From positions 13,906,256-13,970,255 of the forward strand of contig JASFXZ010000001.1 of the NCBI GenBank assembly GCA_032209605.1: 64,000 nucleotides of DNA, read 5' to 3'. Below the pieces are notes generated by a model. That model had not been told where the DNA came from. It saw only the letters and a program-made list of their open reading frames with translations, and did not search any database. The position numbers were made by a program, and so were the translations under genes. The DNA is from Mactromeris polynyma (lineage: Eukaryota; Mollusca; Bivalvia; Venerida; Mactridae). Positions 22,816 through 37,800 of this stretch are shown here, piece by piece. Positions within the stretch are counted from its first letter, which is position 1. Each line of letters begins with the position of its first letter.

Positions 22816-25800
22816 CTGAAATTTATGTTCATTAACAAGTTTACATACTTCAACTAAATTTTGTGGTCAAAACTATAAATATAAATTTGATTATTATAGT
22901 GCTTAAGGTTGATATATTGCTTCATGAAACTATCGAAGTTTTTCTCCTAAGTTTATATGGAACTTTAATACCAAAGGTCTCTAATTTGAACAAGAATAAA
23001 TGAACAAAGTTCCACCAAATCCTATCACGTTTTGCAACCACCACGTTTTGGTGGAACTATTCAATAGTGTAGACTAAGAATAAACCTGCAATTCATCAAC
23101 GATTATCATTTAGGGTTTAACGTAATTTATCAACAATATTTAAATGATTTACGAATATTTTTGACGTGACCACATTGTCTTTGCTTTCCAACTTGAACAG
23201 TTATATCGCAAGAACCTGACACAATTTCCCTACATCAGATTGGATAATTATAAATAGTATTTCTTTATCGCCAGTCACCTAGCCCTGTGTTCACAAAGGA
23301 TCAACTGGCCAAGTTGATCCTGAAAGAATATTTGTCATTTTCTTTAAGTCATAAAATTCTTGTAGAAATTACAATTACGAAAATGTTAAGACTTAATCTT
23401 TTTGTTGAGAGATTGGTTATTTATACTTATGACTGAAACTGATCTTGATCAAACCAGGATTCATTTTCAAGATTATGTCTTAAAATATTTATCACTTTTT
23501 TATAAATAGATATGAGATCTGAATTTAAAGTCTTGATATTTGTCATGATATTATAATATCTATCATCGAATCACAGGATTTTACTTGTCTTGAAAACTAT
23601 TCTTGAGCCTGAAAACGAATTTATTTGTGAATACTGGATCTGATCAAGAAGAACACATCAATAAATCGAACAATCGATCTATCAATTCCAAAGTTGGACT
23701 TCGCCTACACGACTGACTGTAGGACCGTATATATACTAAACAAAATAAGAAACTTCCGCTAAGTTTGCTTGAACATAGCTGGATGAAAACAAATCGGGGG
23801 AATCATTGTTATATATGCGTTTAAAGAGTGTTCCATGATGCATCATTTGGTGCAAAAATTATCGCCAAAGGTTAACAGAGAATGGGGGAAATTTCGACCA
23901 AGTGAGGTAGGGGTTAAAAACAAAAATAACACTTAATAACGGGTATGACCACTACTTGAGTTGACCACTACAGGGCATCGCCGGCGCATAGGATCGACTA
24001 AGGCGTTGATTTCTGCCTAACGAAGTTCGTTGACGTTAGCAGGTGGGTTGGGACGACGCCTCACTCGTCTGTCCAGAATATCCCAGATGTGCTCGATTGG
24101 GTTGAGATCAGGACTTTTAGCGGGCCAGTCATCAATGAAATCAATGTTATTTGTTATAAGAAAATTTACAGTGTCTCTCTAGCTTCATGAGATGTGGCAT
24201 TATCAGGCTGAAAAATCGAGATGTTGGCGTTGTTATGAATAAGAGGAATGACGTGATGAGCGAGAATGTCATCGCGGTAACGTTGAGCATTTAAATTGCC
24301 ATTAATGACGGCTAGTGGTGAACGATAACCAGAGAGATACTAAATCATACTTACCAACGTATCAGGGGACGTGGTGCCTGAAATATAATATTGTTCTCAA
24401 GTTATGTGGAATAATGAAATTTCCCTACACTCTGTGTTCAACTTTTGATTCATATAGTAACATTCTAAAGTGTTAAAAATGACCAAAGACTAAACACCCG
24501 ATTTACCAATAATGGTGCAGTCACACTATGACGTATTAGAGAAACGTATACCTAGCCTATGAAAAATCATAAAATAATGTCTACACGTCGGCATACGCCC
24601 AAAAAAGCATCGAAAATTCTGCATGAATAAATTGGGCCTATGAACGTATTGAACGTATACATATCGTACGTCTAACATATAAGTAACCTATCACTAACTT
24701 ATATATAACTTATGGCAGCGTATCACAGCGTATGACCAGCGTATGTCCAGCGTTCTCGACTTATGCCCAACGTATGAGTAACTTATGATAAACATATGCG
24801 CAGCGCACTCGGCGTGTTACCGACGATCACGTGACGTTCTACGTAAATACGGCGCCGGTCTCTACATAACCGCATTCATACTGTAATCAGCGAGCTTCAT
24901 GCCAGCGTATCTCGACATATGAGTAAACTACCTCTAACGTACTTAGCGTATCTCGACGTATGAGTAACCTACCTCTAACGTACTTAGCGTATGGCTAGAG
25001 TATGTCTAAAGGCCTCCTCACACATAGGCGAACCCCCCCCCCCCCCGACGTCAACTTGCGTGTACTGACGAATAGGACTTGAGTAAAATTCGTTCCCATT
25101 AGTATATGTACGTTGTACATCGTTGGTGGTGTTCGTATGGATGCGTTTGTGAGCTTTTGCGTCCGTTGCGATTAGTCTTGTTCGTCGGAACATTTTGAGC
25201 ATGTTGAAAAATTTGTGGCGAATAAAAGTTTCGTCTATCATTCGTTACAATTCGTTTCAATACGTTAACCAATCGGAAAGATTTCGCATAGCGTTCGTCA
25301 ACTGGCGTCAGAGGTCGCAAGTTATCAGGTCGTGATCAGCTAATTTGCATATCAAGCGATCATGGACGATCCCATGACGAATCTTTGCGATAGTTTGCGA
25401 ACTTGTACGAAATGTAGAGAATAATTACGTATTGTAGCTAATTGAATCCGAAATTTCATGACGAATGAAAGCGAATTGTAACGATTGGTTGACGTTCAGA
25501 AAACGAACGGTATACGCTTGCATACGAATCATTACGACGGGTAACTACGACATACGAATCCACGCGAATCATAACGCATCTAAATTTCTTGAGTAATTTT
25601 GAGTATCTCAACAGTTTTGAGTAGTCCTTGAATATCATATATAAAAGCAGGAGGCTAAGTATCAAGATTATTAGTTATTCCTTCGTCAAAATGGAAGATA
25701 TACAACGCCTTAGGCTGCAGTATGTGGCTGCTATGGCCCACCAAGAAGTCTTCCAACAACAACTTAACATCCACCAGTTCATCAGAGGCCGATTTAGGTG

Positions 25801-28800
25801 GAGAAGGGGAGCCAGAGCACGTCGCATCTGGAGAAGACCATGGCTGCATCCCGAGAGACGGCGCCATATTGGCATCTATGATCAGCTCATGGTTGAGCTC
25901 AGAAGAGAAGATCCTAGAACCTTTAAGAAATTCATCTGCATGCCATTTTGAAATGTATGATGAAATATTCGAGAGGGTCCGTCATCGCCTCTGGAAACAA
26001 CACACCTGGTACAGGGAGCCCTTGGATCCAGACCTCAAGTTAGCTGCCACTCTACGTCACCTGGTTTATGTTGCCAAGTACTCAGACATGCAGTACTCCT
26101 GGTGGGTCGCTGAGAATACCCTCTCTGTAGTGGTAAGAGAAGTATGTCATGCTATATGTGAGGAATATGTTGATGAGGTTATGACAGCCCCCTCCACACA
26201 TGAAGAATGGAAACATCTGGCTGATGGTTTCCTCAAGAAGTGGATAATAAGACTGTGAATCGGAGGATATCGCATGGGCCTGGGACGGAGGTACTGGGTT
26301 TTCATCACTGTCAGAGTCATTTTCCCCATGTTCACTGTCAGGTTCGAGGCCCTCAAACTTCTCAGAAGCTTGGGCTGGGGACCTTGCGGACATTGGGACC
26401 TCAGACTGTATATCACCGGCACTGAACATAGAAATGTACAAAACAAATATCAATAACTGTCAACAAATAGTTGAGAATAATTTTACTGTGCATACACCAA
26501 GACAGTGACAAACATTTACTGTAAATCCTTTTCCTTAAACATGACCTAGTAGGTTGTGAAAAACAGGAGTTTTATAACGTGACAAAAATAGGTGCCATTA
26601 CTGGGCTACAAAATACTAGAACCTACACTTCAATTCTGACATATAACCATGACAAATAAAGACCACTAAAGACTAGAACCTACACCTCAAAACATAACCC
26701 TGACATACAATACAAGATTTGGAAAATAGTTTTAAAAGGACTATTGAGTATTTTCTCCTCAGGATGACCAGGCTGCTCATCAGACTGCACCTCTGGTTCC
26801 TCGGGTTTCTCTGGCTCTACAGCAGCAGCCTTCCTCGCTCTCGCTCTAGAGGTTTTTCCTCTTCCCCTTGGCATACCTTTGCACTTACAAAACTTACTTA
26901 CACAAAAGTTGAAAATCAAACAGCAGTCAAACAGCAATACGACGTGGTGTCGAGTCGGAGAAAGTTAGAAGGCAAATTGATCCCACCTGGTTTTCGCCAG
27001 TCTTGTATAGCGTTTGGTAACGGCCGGATGCGGAAATACCCTTTCGGAAAGCTTCGGACGGCTTCGGAAGCATGCGCAAAGTTGCGCTTCGGTTTGCATG
27101 TTTGCGTTCCTAATCGCTAACGGAAAGAACAAAGATTGTTTGCGCGACCCAACGCATTTAAGCGAATAACAGTAACCGTTTGTCACACTTCGTAAATCAT
27201 TCGCAACTAATAGTTCCCCTACGTTTACCTTTCGTTGTATTTCAAATTATGTAACACATTTTCGAACAGTTTCGGTCAAAATTCGCCAGAATTGACAAAT
27301 TTACCCAATTCGCCAGGCTGTGTTTAATGGATTCGCCTATGTGTGAGGAGGCTATAACGTATGCCTAACCTATGATAATTGTGTGCATGCACACACAATT
27401 ATTTCGGCCTCTGCGTATAACAACGTATGCCAGCTTATACCAGCGTGCTTTTAGCGTATACAACTTATACCAAACCTACTCGTAACTTATGGCAACGTAC
27501 ACCAGCGTGTAGGTGAATATTCTCATACGTCGGCATAAGTTACTGCTATACGTTATAGTGTGACTGCGCCATAAACGAATGAATGAATGAATGAATGAAT
27601 GAGTTTACGCAGGCAATGAAATAGACCGGTGTTAAGTAAACAGTAGTCACGGTAACAGCAATAGTGTTAGCTGCATCAGGAGAAATATTGCTGAAAGTGA
27701 GCTGTCATATACATTCGTTTATTCGACAACCTTATATCCGAATCGTTATATCGTTCATTCGAATTCATCAGGTCCGAAATTTTACTTCGAATAATACATG
27801 GTTTCCAATAGCCCATTTCAATTCGACGTGTCTAGGAAGATACATAGGGACCTGATATTCATTTCGGATGATACCAGGTATTCGGATAGAAGGTTGTCGA
27901 ATTAACGAGGTACGACTGTAGTAAATTTGACAGGAATGTATCAATTCGGTACCGTACCTATTTCCTCGTAGGGATTCAACTCATCAAAAGGCGGTATGGT
28001 TTCATATTGTGGTAAAACAGAATTATCGGTGTGGCGCATTATCTCATAACCGCTTAAATATTTAGTCGGTGACTTTAAAGTCTTCTGTACTTGCGCTTCC
28101 ATCTTTAAGTAGTCACCCTCTTTCTGACTGAGGTTCGCCCACTTCGGGTCATGTACTAGTATGCTTTCTGAAAAAAACAAATGCATACACCGTGCAACCT
28201 TTGTTGTCTGGACTGGTTTCTACTTGCCTGCTGTGTCTTGATCAATTGGAACTCTGATTCTTAGATATTAAGATAGAGTCTACGTTGTTTTCCACCTGTA
28301 TTTCAGTTATGTTCATTACGCTTCTTTGTGCTTCTTAATAGCTCTCGGACTTATCAGTTGACATAACCATTGTTTTGGGGTTCCAAATCAGTTCTTATAT
28401 GTTCTTCTTTAAGCAACTGACACCTTCTCTTATAAGTCATGGGTGTGGAGGACACACAGCTTGGGGTGAATTACCTTTTTTTTTAATTTTCTTTTAAAAA
28501 AGTTATAGAAACTAATTTATGTCCTAAATACACTATGACAATATGTTGAGTGTAAAATTTTAAACAAGTATGTTTTTTATACAAAGACAACCCTATCTAG
28601 AACTTAGATAGCTATTTAATGGACTTTATTCCATTGTTTGAGTTTGAACGGATTCAGCATATTTAACGCTCTTTGTGCATGTATTACTATATTAAAGGTG
28701 AATTATTTCCTTTGTATTTGGTGGCCTTTAAGTGTTTATAACAGATTTACTTGTTTACCTTTCGCTAAGTCACCAGTCTCCTGTGATCTTTGCTTTCTTG

Positions 28801-31800
28801 TCATCGGATGGTCTGAAACGATAGATACTCTGTCAGACATCGTAAGTTTCGTTCACTAATATTATAAAATACAACATACGTGTTCTAAAAATACCTTTCC
28901 AGAACTTAGACCATAAGTATTGTTACTTTAACTCACCGTCATATGCATTATATTTTCTTGTGATAGAACATTTATTTTCGCTAAATATATAAGTACCCGT
29001 CATGATAATCGATGGATAATGCATTCATTCAAGAAACACAAGAGCATTAGGGGGTGAGGTGGTCAAGGGTTAGAGGGCCCGACTCATGATACGCAGGTTA
29101 GAGCCCCAATTTTGATTTTGTATTTATTGGGTTTAACGCCATACGACATCATTTAATTATATGGCACTCAGTCATGACCCGGTTACCGTTAAGTTTTTCT
29201 GGAATTAATTATCGAACAATATTAACTTGCTCAATCAGCTGACGTTTTTTCGACATGAATCAGTGGTGGAGGACAAATGGTTGTAGCCAAATATCACTCA
29301 AGGAAATGACCTGCATTGACCTAGAATCGGACCCGGACTTCCCGGATGGCGACCCAGCGCTCTACCAAGCGAGCTACCACAGTTCGCAGTGAAACCGCAC
29401 AATATTTACAGTAGATTGAAGTGTGTTAACCGAATATTTAGGTTTAGGTCGAGCCGTGATTTTATCACACCGTGAGTTCAACATTCGAGAAAAAATATTT
29501 CATCAAGCACATATTCTTGATTAGGTAAAAATGAAAAAAAACATCATTGATTACTCATATATTCTGTTTTTCCTACGTTTCCATGTGGTTTGTCTTGGCC
29601 AGGAACAGGGGGAAGTGGCATTCCTGAAGTACAAAATAAATACATTTAAAAACACTGCACATATTGAATATAATGATGTTTGTGGTACGAATGATGATAA
29701 TATTGACTGTCCACATTGCAGTGAAACTAATAATGAGCAGAGACCCTAAATGCATTTGGTAGATAATTAAACATTTAACATCTCACTGACTACAAACATG
29801 TACAGAACATACAATAATGGATACACAGAAGAGCACCGCTAACGAATACAGATGCTCGTCAATGCGTTACACTTACATTTACACAGTACGACAATAGTTC
29901 TTCTATCTTCAAAACAGATGAGCTAAACTGAATAACGAAGTGGAGCCGGAAACATCACCCCCCCCCAAATCACATGGAGGCATACATACTCACCGGGGAG
30001 TATCACGTGGTTTCCACACATCAAATTTTGGAGTCTAACAGACGGAATTTTCAGTCATGTTGTACAGCAAATGTACTATGGAGACCACGTGATACTCCCC
30101 GGTGGTACTGATTCCTCATGTTCAGCGCGGAATATAAGAGTGGAAAATGTCCAGTTGTTTTGACAGTACATTATCTTCTTTGGATGTGATTCTTGGGATC
30201 AATTTTAAGTTAAACATGTGCAGCTTTCTGGGATAAATATTAAGAATGATCTCCCTTGATTAGCGGCTTTGTTACAGCCGTTTCCGCTAAATTGGATTGT
30301 CTCCCTTTCATGCAAAAATGATACCTGTCAAAAATATCAATATCCAATAGCTCCATGCTAGTCCCTTTCTGATCCTACATTTAGTTTCGGTAGGACATAG
30401 TCATAAGGAAATTTAGTTTGCCTCTTCATGATGATGTTCAATATCAGTCATGAAGTTTTACATGCATGTATTTTCTAGAATGTTATTGTTGTATTTTGTT
30501 TGTGACTGTGTATGTGTATGTATAAACTGTTTGTGACTACCTGTTTACCTGTTTATAATGTTTACTATGATTGTATGTTATAGTCGCATGGGTTTATGAC
30601 CTTCTCGATTTGAAAAAAAATAAAACTTGCAAACGTGCATGCTATAACTGATTTAATATACTCTAATTTAATGTCTCCCAATCATTATCGTTAGCGACTA
30701 ACTTAGACATCCCACTGTGTTTAGACAGCATGTTGAAATTACCTCGCACTGTAGTTTGACTTAAATACTGTTGGGATGTATACAACAACAATGTCTTGAA
30801 CGTGGAATTAATAGAAATAAATAATACGTTGATTTTGTACCATTTACGACAACAGTAAAAAGTTCAACAAAAACAGGAGACATGTTGCTTATGTGTCAGA
30901 CAAATAAAATACTTTTGTAATTATGTAGGTTATCTTGATGATATTAGAAAATTAATACTGGTTTTATTGCACACTGTCTAAAAAGGAATTTAAACGATTA
31001 GAAAACTAGCTTATAAGAACAGCAAGGGTATTACAAGGAAATTGGTGAAGTGGTCAATAAGCATCCAAGTATTTAAATAAATATACACTGCTAACAACTA
31101 AAATAGCACTACTTACATGTTAAAAATTGACGTCTATGAACAAATTAAAATCCATGTTTGCCATTTATCCAATCCATTTCATAAATACTGTGTATATACG
31201 TAACAAGACTAATTTTGATGCAAAGCATCAAAACGGCGGCACAAGTTTTAGGAAGCATGATATTGAAGATTTATTATTTTGTTTATCAATAAATAAGAAA
31301 GTATGATCATCACCAAGCCATAATTCTGGTAAGAATCATCCACAATTCATGACAATTGCCTAAATAGTCTTGGTACCAATCAATCATAGACTTTTTCCAT
31401 TGGTCGGTGATAATGTTTCGCGGGAAAATGCTGGTGCATCGATTTACACGAAACGAAGAAAAAAAACGATTACACGAAACGTAGATAGAACGAAACGGAT
31501 CTAAAAATATACATGATTATAACTTCTAGTTTTACAGATCTAAAAGAACTATTGGGATATCAAAAGGGAAAAATATCCACTAAAAATGTCAAAACAACGT
31601 AATTAAAAGTTCAGTTCAACCATCAGCATTTGATCTCGAATGTACTGAATCCGTTTTACTGCCAATGCGTTATTTGAACAACAAATGCTATGACGTTTTC
31701 AACGACAATTTTCATTGGCTGAATTTTGTTTACATATTACCATCAGTACATAACTTATATGGGTCAAGTTAAGGCAATGTATATTGCATAGTTTGGTCAC

Positions 31801-34800
31801 TGTATTTATATTTGTACATTATAAACTGCATTCATGAACTTATTAATATGGATTAACATTTTTTGTTTAACAATTTGCTTTTTTATAAGTACAATTTCAA
31901 TTTGCGTGCACAGCATTAGGAACCATTTCCTGAACTTTGATGATGAATTGAGCGTAGTTGTGAAACGAAGCTATGTAATACACGATGCCTAACCGTTTTC
32001 GTGACTAGCTGTTGTAAATTCTTATAAGCATACGTAAAACATTTTTTAAAGCTTTTTATTAACGGTAAAAATACATTTTAAATATTTTGACATTTTTTTA
32101 TTATCAATTAGTACACTTTTTTTATCTGTATAATTAGAATCACGTTTTGTAAGAACAATTTAAAAAAGCATAATACCAATGGCTTCTCCCATTTCGATTA
32201 TGCAACTCCATGTACCTAGATTAAAAATTATTCAAATAGACGACGGCCTGAAGGCCGCCGTCAATAACTATCAAACCTCATGTTTATGCTTTTGCATTTA
32301 TGCTATTTCAGTTATGTCGGTTATATAGGTTCTCTGTCTAAATAATTGTAACATACGTATTACAAATAGAGTCTACAGGGATTGAATTTAACGTGTTCCC
32401 GCTGATAAATAACATTACTTTAATTATTCAAGTTCACTTTCTAAAACAGTATCTTCTCCAAGATTGTATTCATTGTAATCAAATTTTATGTATTAAAGTT
32501 CACGACTTGCAATGATTGCAAGGTTGGGTAAATTCATATTGGAGTATTCATTGCTTGGGAAATGACTTCAAAGACATGGTGTGAACGCAACTTAGCCGCC
32601 TTGAAACGGGGCTATAACACAGCGAGTCTATTCTTAGAAAAGAGACCGAGTTATAAAGACAAATGAAGGCCGTTGCGCTGCACTATCAAAAGAGAAGGAA
32701 TAAGTTGCTACAGGAAACGCCACATTCATAAGACAGTGCCTCCCCACACAGACCTCCGGGGAAAAAAATCCATAAAACATAAGGCACTTGATGGGGTTAA
32801 AGGGTACATACGTTAGGGAACAGAGGTGCAAGGAATAGCCTGGCAGACCATAAGGAATAACTAGGAAGTCAAAGAGGACAAACAGTGAAGGGGGGGGGGA
32901 TTAATGGATGGAAAATATCACAGGACAAGTCAAGACAGCTGTCAACAATAGGCCGAAAGTGAACGAATTGCACAGGGGGAAGAGAAATATAACATACATA
33001 ATAACATTTATGATCATATTTTAGCAGTATTTTGTATACGCACCCCTGTGGGTATCTGGTCTGACATGTCTTGGTGGAAGTGCTGGCGTAGTTTCGGATG
33101 GAACGTCACCCGGCGTTTTATCATTCTTCCTCTTCTTATGTTCTTTATCTGTGAAATAATAACAAAAAGACCTCGTTAATTACATTATCAATATACAAAC
33201 TGTACTGTAAGATAATTATCAATTTTGGTATGGGGACACGCTATCTTTGTCTATTGTACACACACCTGTATATATGAAACGTAAATGAAACAAAAAAATA
33301 CACAAGCTTAACCTTTCATTGATATCAATTTACCTTTTTTATGCTTCTTGTCTGGTTTCAATTGCGGTGGCCTTTCCGACAGTTGAGGCGTTGGTGGTAA
33401 AGGCTGTTCTTCCGGTAGGACCGGTAACTTTCTGTCACCGTGTCTCGGTTTCGGGGCTGAAATAGCACTAGACTAGTCTTTACAACGAAGTCTATTCATG
33501 ATATGAACAAACGTAATTTTCGCTTAAAAGGTTGCACAACAATAAATCAGACAATGGTATGGCATCTTTCCTCTTTTACGCATTTTTCTTCTGCTGTCAT
33601 GGACTTGGAAATAGTTTATGACCAAGTCCTACATACACATGAAAGTGGCCCCTACTATAAATTTGAGGGGCCTGGTAGAGAAAATCTCATTGGTTGACCG
33701 CCTCACAATTTGTGACAATTTGTGTCAACTGATTATATATCGTTGTAAACTGACCATTACATAACAACCATGGTTAAACCATTAACTCGTTTTAATTGAT
33801 TTAAATCAAATGATGGGAAACGAACATTCTCATTTTATGCTTGTGAGGTATGGAACTCTATTCCTGTGAACATAAGTTTTATTTCTTATACAGATACAGT
33901 TAAACTTCGATTTTTCGAACAGGCGACAACTCGAGAACCCCGGATTTCTCGATGAAATGGCAGAGTCCCGGACTTTTTTCTACTATTTTCATATAAATTT
34001 ACCGCAGATACCTCGAGCAGAAATAAGTCGAGAGCTCGAGCACACATGCCGGTCCCCAGAACACAAACTATACACAATATCTAACTTGTAACTCGGGGAC
34101 ACATTTTCACACATTTTTCATAAGGGAGCTCTAAATAAACAAACAATGAAAAGGTGTTAAATTTTTTGCGACGAGTTGTAAAACTTGCAAAATCACGTTA
34201 AACTTCGGTAACTCGAGGACGCTGGGGTCCGTCAGAAAAGCATTAAATATTTCCTATCATTATTTTTCTTAGCCAATGTAGTATTATTATTTTTGAATAA
34301 TGATAGGAAATATTTAATGTGAATCAATAATATTTCAATCTTGCATACACGTGTCTTATGTGAGGTGTCTGTGGTTGTTTCATTATTTTATTTTCAGATC
34401 ATCTGAACTTTTGTAGCTTTTGATGATCTTATTTATCAATATAATTATATTGCATTTATGAAAATGTGTAGATGTGCAGATATATATTATACATGTATAT
34501 ATCTATATATTTAATGTTTCATATATATATTTAATGTTGATTTCTTACATTGATGTTGTTTGAAGACCACATTGTTAAAAAATTACACCTGTAGCTTTAT
34601 TGTGTTATCTTCATGATATAAAGATATTATTATTGTCATTATTATTTAACGTTTTACCTGTTGTTGGAAGCACCTTATTGATTGGTTTCTTTCTCGGTGG
34701 AAGAACCGGGGCGCTGTTAGCATCTCCTTTGAAAATACATGTACCATAGTATCAAAATTAAATAAATAACTGTAAACAGACAATTATCATGAATAGGCTG

Positions 34801-37800
34801 ACTGGACATTTCCATGGAATTGTTTCGTTCATTTATCCTCGCTTTACATGGACGTCTATACTTTTCCTTCAACTGTCAATTGTTAGTTTTTTATCGCGTA
34901 TAACGCCATATTCATTTTTCAAAGTTATACATTACGGTCAGTTGATCTAACAAGCTTTCCTGGAATCCAATATCAACCAGCACTAGCTTGTTCTTACACA
35001 AGCAGCTTACCGGATGAATCAGAGGTGTAGTACAAATGACTGTACCCAAATGTCACGGTAGGTCACATCTTGTCCCGCCCGGGAATCGTTCCTGGACATC
35101 CCATTTGACAGCCCATCGCTATACAAAGATAGCTAACTGTGCGGGCTCACATCGCTATACAAAGATAGCTAACTGTGCGGGCTCACATCGCTATACAAAG
35201 ATAGCTAACTGTGCGGGCTCACATCGCTATACAAAGATAGCTAACTGTGCGGGCTCACATCGCTATACAAAGATAGCTAACTGTGCGGGCTCACATCGCT
35301 ATACAAAGATAGCTAACTGTGCGGGCTCAATAGTGACGATCATGGGAACGAAAAATTGTACATTACATCAACATTTAAAACAATATTATGTTCATTTTTG
35401 TTCATTTTTACAACTAATATATACAAGTTTTCTTTCTACATGTGCATGACATTATAAAACATTTCTGAATCGGTATTACGTTGCAGTAATTCTAACCAAA
35501 TATTTCTTAGCCAATGTAGCAACAACACTGGATGTGTCGCCCGTTCAAATACTTTACGTTTAGTTCGCCCAGAAAGATCCTGACTAAAGCTATGAAATAA
35601 TAAAAATATATTATTTTTTTATTTCGAAAAGAAGTTTGATAGAAATGTATAAGACGTATTTCAATCAACGTAAGTTGCTATGAGGAAAATATCCATTTTC
35701 AAACTCAACAATCGACACCCCTCTTCTGCCTCGATTGGAAAAGTTAAACATGCTAACATTCTGAAATATGATACCAATCACACCGACTGCTTAAACATAT
35801 CAATCCGTTCATATGTAGTGTACATCCGAGATTTTATACAAGGTATTATTGTCTGGGTGTTTCGAAGTTAGCACAAACATATCTTACCATCTTCTGTGCG
35901 AAGGCGTTTGATTTTGGATGAGAAAGTGGCATAATCCTCGTATATAGATCCATCTGTAATGTGTGCAAAGGCAACATTCTCGTAGTCGGTGGTACAACCT
36001 GGCCTTACATGTACCTCTATGCTCCGCACAGCGGCGTTTGTTAGTGGTAATACAATTGGTGCACCTATCGTAGATTCGCTCTCCGTTTGCGTATTTTCAT
36101 CTGCGATAAGTTTGCAATTTCCGAACAGCATTCCTTGTGTTAATTTTTCTTCAAGGCGTAAGGTGTCTGAAACAGTAGCAACTCGTTAATGTGATGAACG
36201 AGTATCCTTTTTACAAGGTTGTATCGATACGCGTTCAGTGTCTCGTCTCATCATTCTCCCACAAACAATGGTTCATACCTCCATCACGTTTATGATATAC
36301 GTTTTAAACCCCATTATATTTACTATGTATTTCAGTATAGTATAGTATTTCAGAAACTACATTTCCTGCCTTTGACGCAACCAACTAAAATATGTCTGTG
36401 ACTTGTGCGCAAGGTGTATTTAACTGAGATCTAATTGTTTAAAACACACAGACGAACAATGCTTTTCAAGTTAGCATGTTTGCAACAAAACCTGTGATTG
36501 GAACTCGGCAGGCGTCTATTTATCCACTGAATCAAAGTTTAGAGATATACGAGTATGCATTGTGTTGATAACTTAATATACAAAGAAAATGATATATATG
36601 TGATGACTAAACAATTTAATTACAATTGTCGAAGTATTTGAACAAGCTCTTATACAGAGAATTTGCCATACCTATGTTACCAAGGGCTTTCATGCCCGAA
36701 TTATTTTTGTCGCTTTGACTTTGAATTAATTGCCGCACAACAGTACGAGTGATAGATTTACCACATGTTTAGCTTCTCTTCCATGTATATATGCCTTTCT
36801 GTTGGCTTATGGAAGGTCTGTGGATCTTTCGACTATAACATTTAGGGAAGTTGCCATATAAGCTCTATTAAGTTGTTTTGACTTTTTATTGAGCAAAGGC
36901 AACCGTGGCAACTACTGCACCCAACGTTAACGTGATTCCCGCGCAAACTCTGGGACGAGTCCATTTCATGTAAACTGACAAAACAACACAGTGTATGTGT
37001 TTCAACTGGCCAAAAAGCGTGGTAAATAAGGGAATAGTCGTAAAGCGACACAGTTTACCATTGTACTATGACTTCGCTACTGAACAGAGCAGTAAATATT
37101 CGGTTAATATTGCTACATATTTACTTAAACAGAAACCTTGCCCACCCTAAGTTTTGTATTGACTCACCTTAGACTCTTGATTAGGTTTGTAAATAACACG
37201 TTTTTGTTGGGGAACAGAATTATTCGATGGCAAAATTCGGTTCATTTGTGATATCTATGTAATCTACGCAATATTTCCTGATTTTACTCTTCGTTTCAGG
37301 TTATTGATAAAAGGATGAATATGGATTGCATATCAGTTTCTACCTGTGATTGTCTTCCCGTGTCCATAGGCTCTCTTGATCTCATTTGCATTGTTAAATC
37401 GCACTAGAAGTGGTAGCTTGTACCTGAAAACAGCAACATTCAAGGTTACCTTATGTAATGAAAAAAGATCGGCTAATAAATAAAGGAGGGTTTTGTTAAC
37501 AATTGTTTTCCGGACAAAACTAATGGTACACGATTTTTTTGGTATTGAAGTTTCCCTTATGTTTTGCATTAGCATTAATATCACCAGTGTTTGTCGGGTA
37601 AGAATGACAGTATCTTTATTCTGAATTATTCAAGTATGATTTCTTTTTCAGCTTTGTTAAGTATTGAATGTGTTGTTCTGTACATTGTGGTTTCGAAGGC
37701 CAAAAAAGTGTGAGTTTCGGTCGTACATGTATGTTAATGTGCCTACCTTCGCTAAATGTGCCTACCTTCGCTAAATGTGCCTACCTTCGCTAAATGTGCC

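Larger units (their letters stand above)
25010..27354 (+). mobile_element. PIF/Harbinger element (inner), nested insertion
   Basis: 2345 bp. Terminal inverted repeats AGGCCTCCTCACACATAGGC... and its copy at the right end agree at 21 of 23 positions. TAA target duplication at 25007-25009 and 27355-27357. It carries a truncated Harbinger transposase on the plus strand and remains of a second, convergent protein on the minus strand, meeting near 26250. This is the classic two-gene layout with the middle missing, so a non-autonomous deletion derivative. Confidence 0.88.
24513..27571. mobile_element. Harbinger-type MITE (outer), split by a second insertion
   Basis: Ends TGGTGCAGTCACACTATGAC (24513) and its inverted copy (right end 27571) match at 22 of 24 positions by eye. 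TAA flanks both sides (24510-24512, 27572-27574). Minus the inner element it is about 0.7 kb. The interior is made of degenerate GTATGAGTAAC/ACTTATG words, including a 42-bp duplication at about 24909-24991. No coding capacity. Confidence 0.83.

Noticed and set aside
35114..35329. CRISPR-like regular repeats (also 37737, 43607, 19656)
   Set aside because: Units are contiguous with no unique spacers, and the genome is eukaryotic.
35036..35449. 137-codon ORF with [12 protein letters not shown] repeats
   Set aside because: 36-bp amplification of a SINE head.
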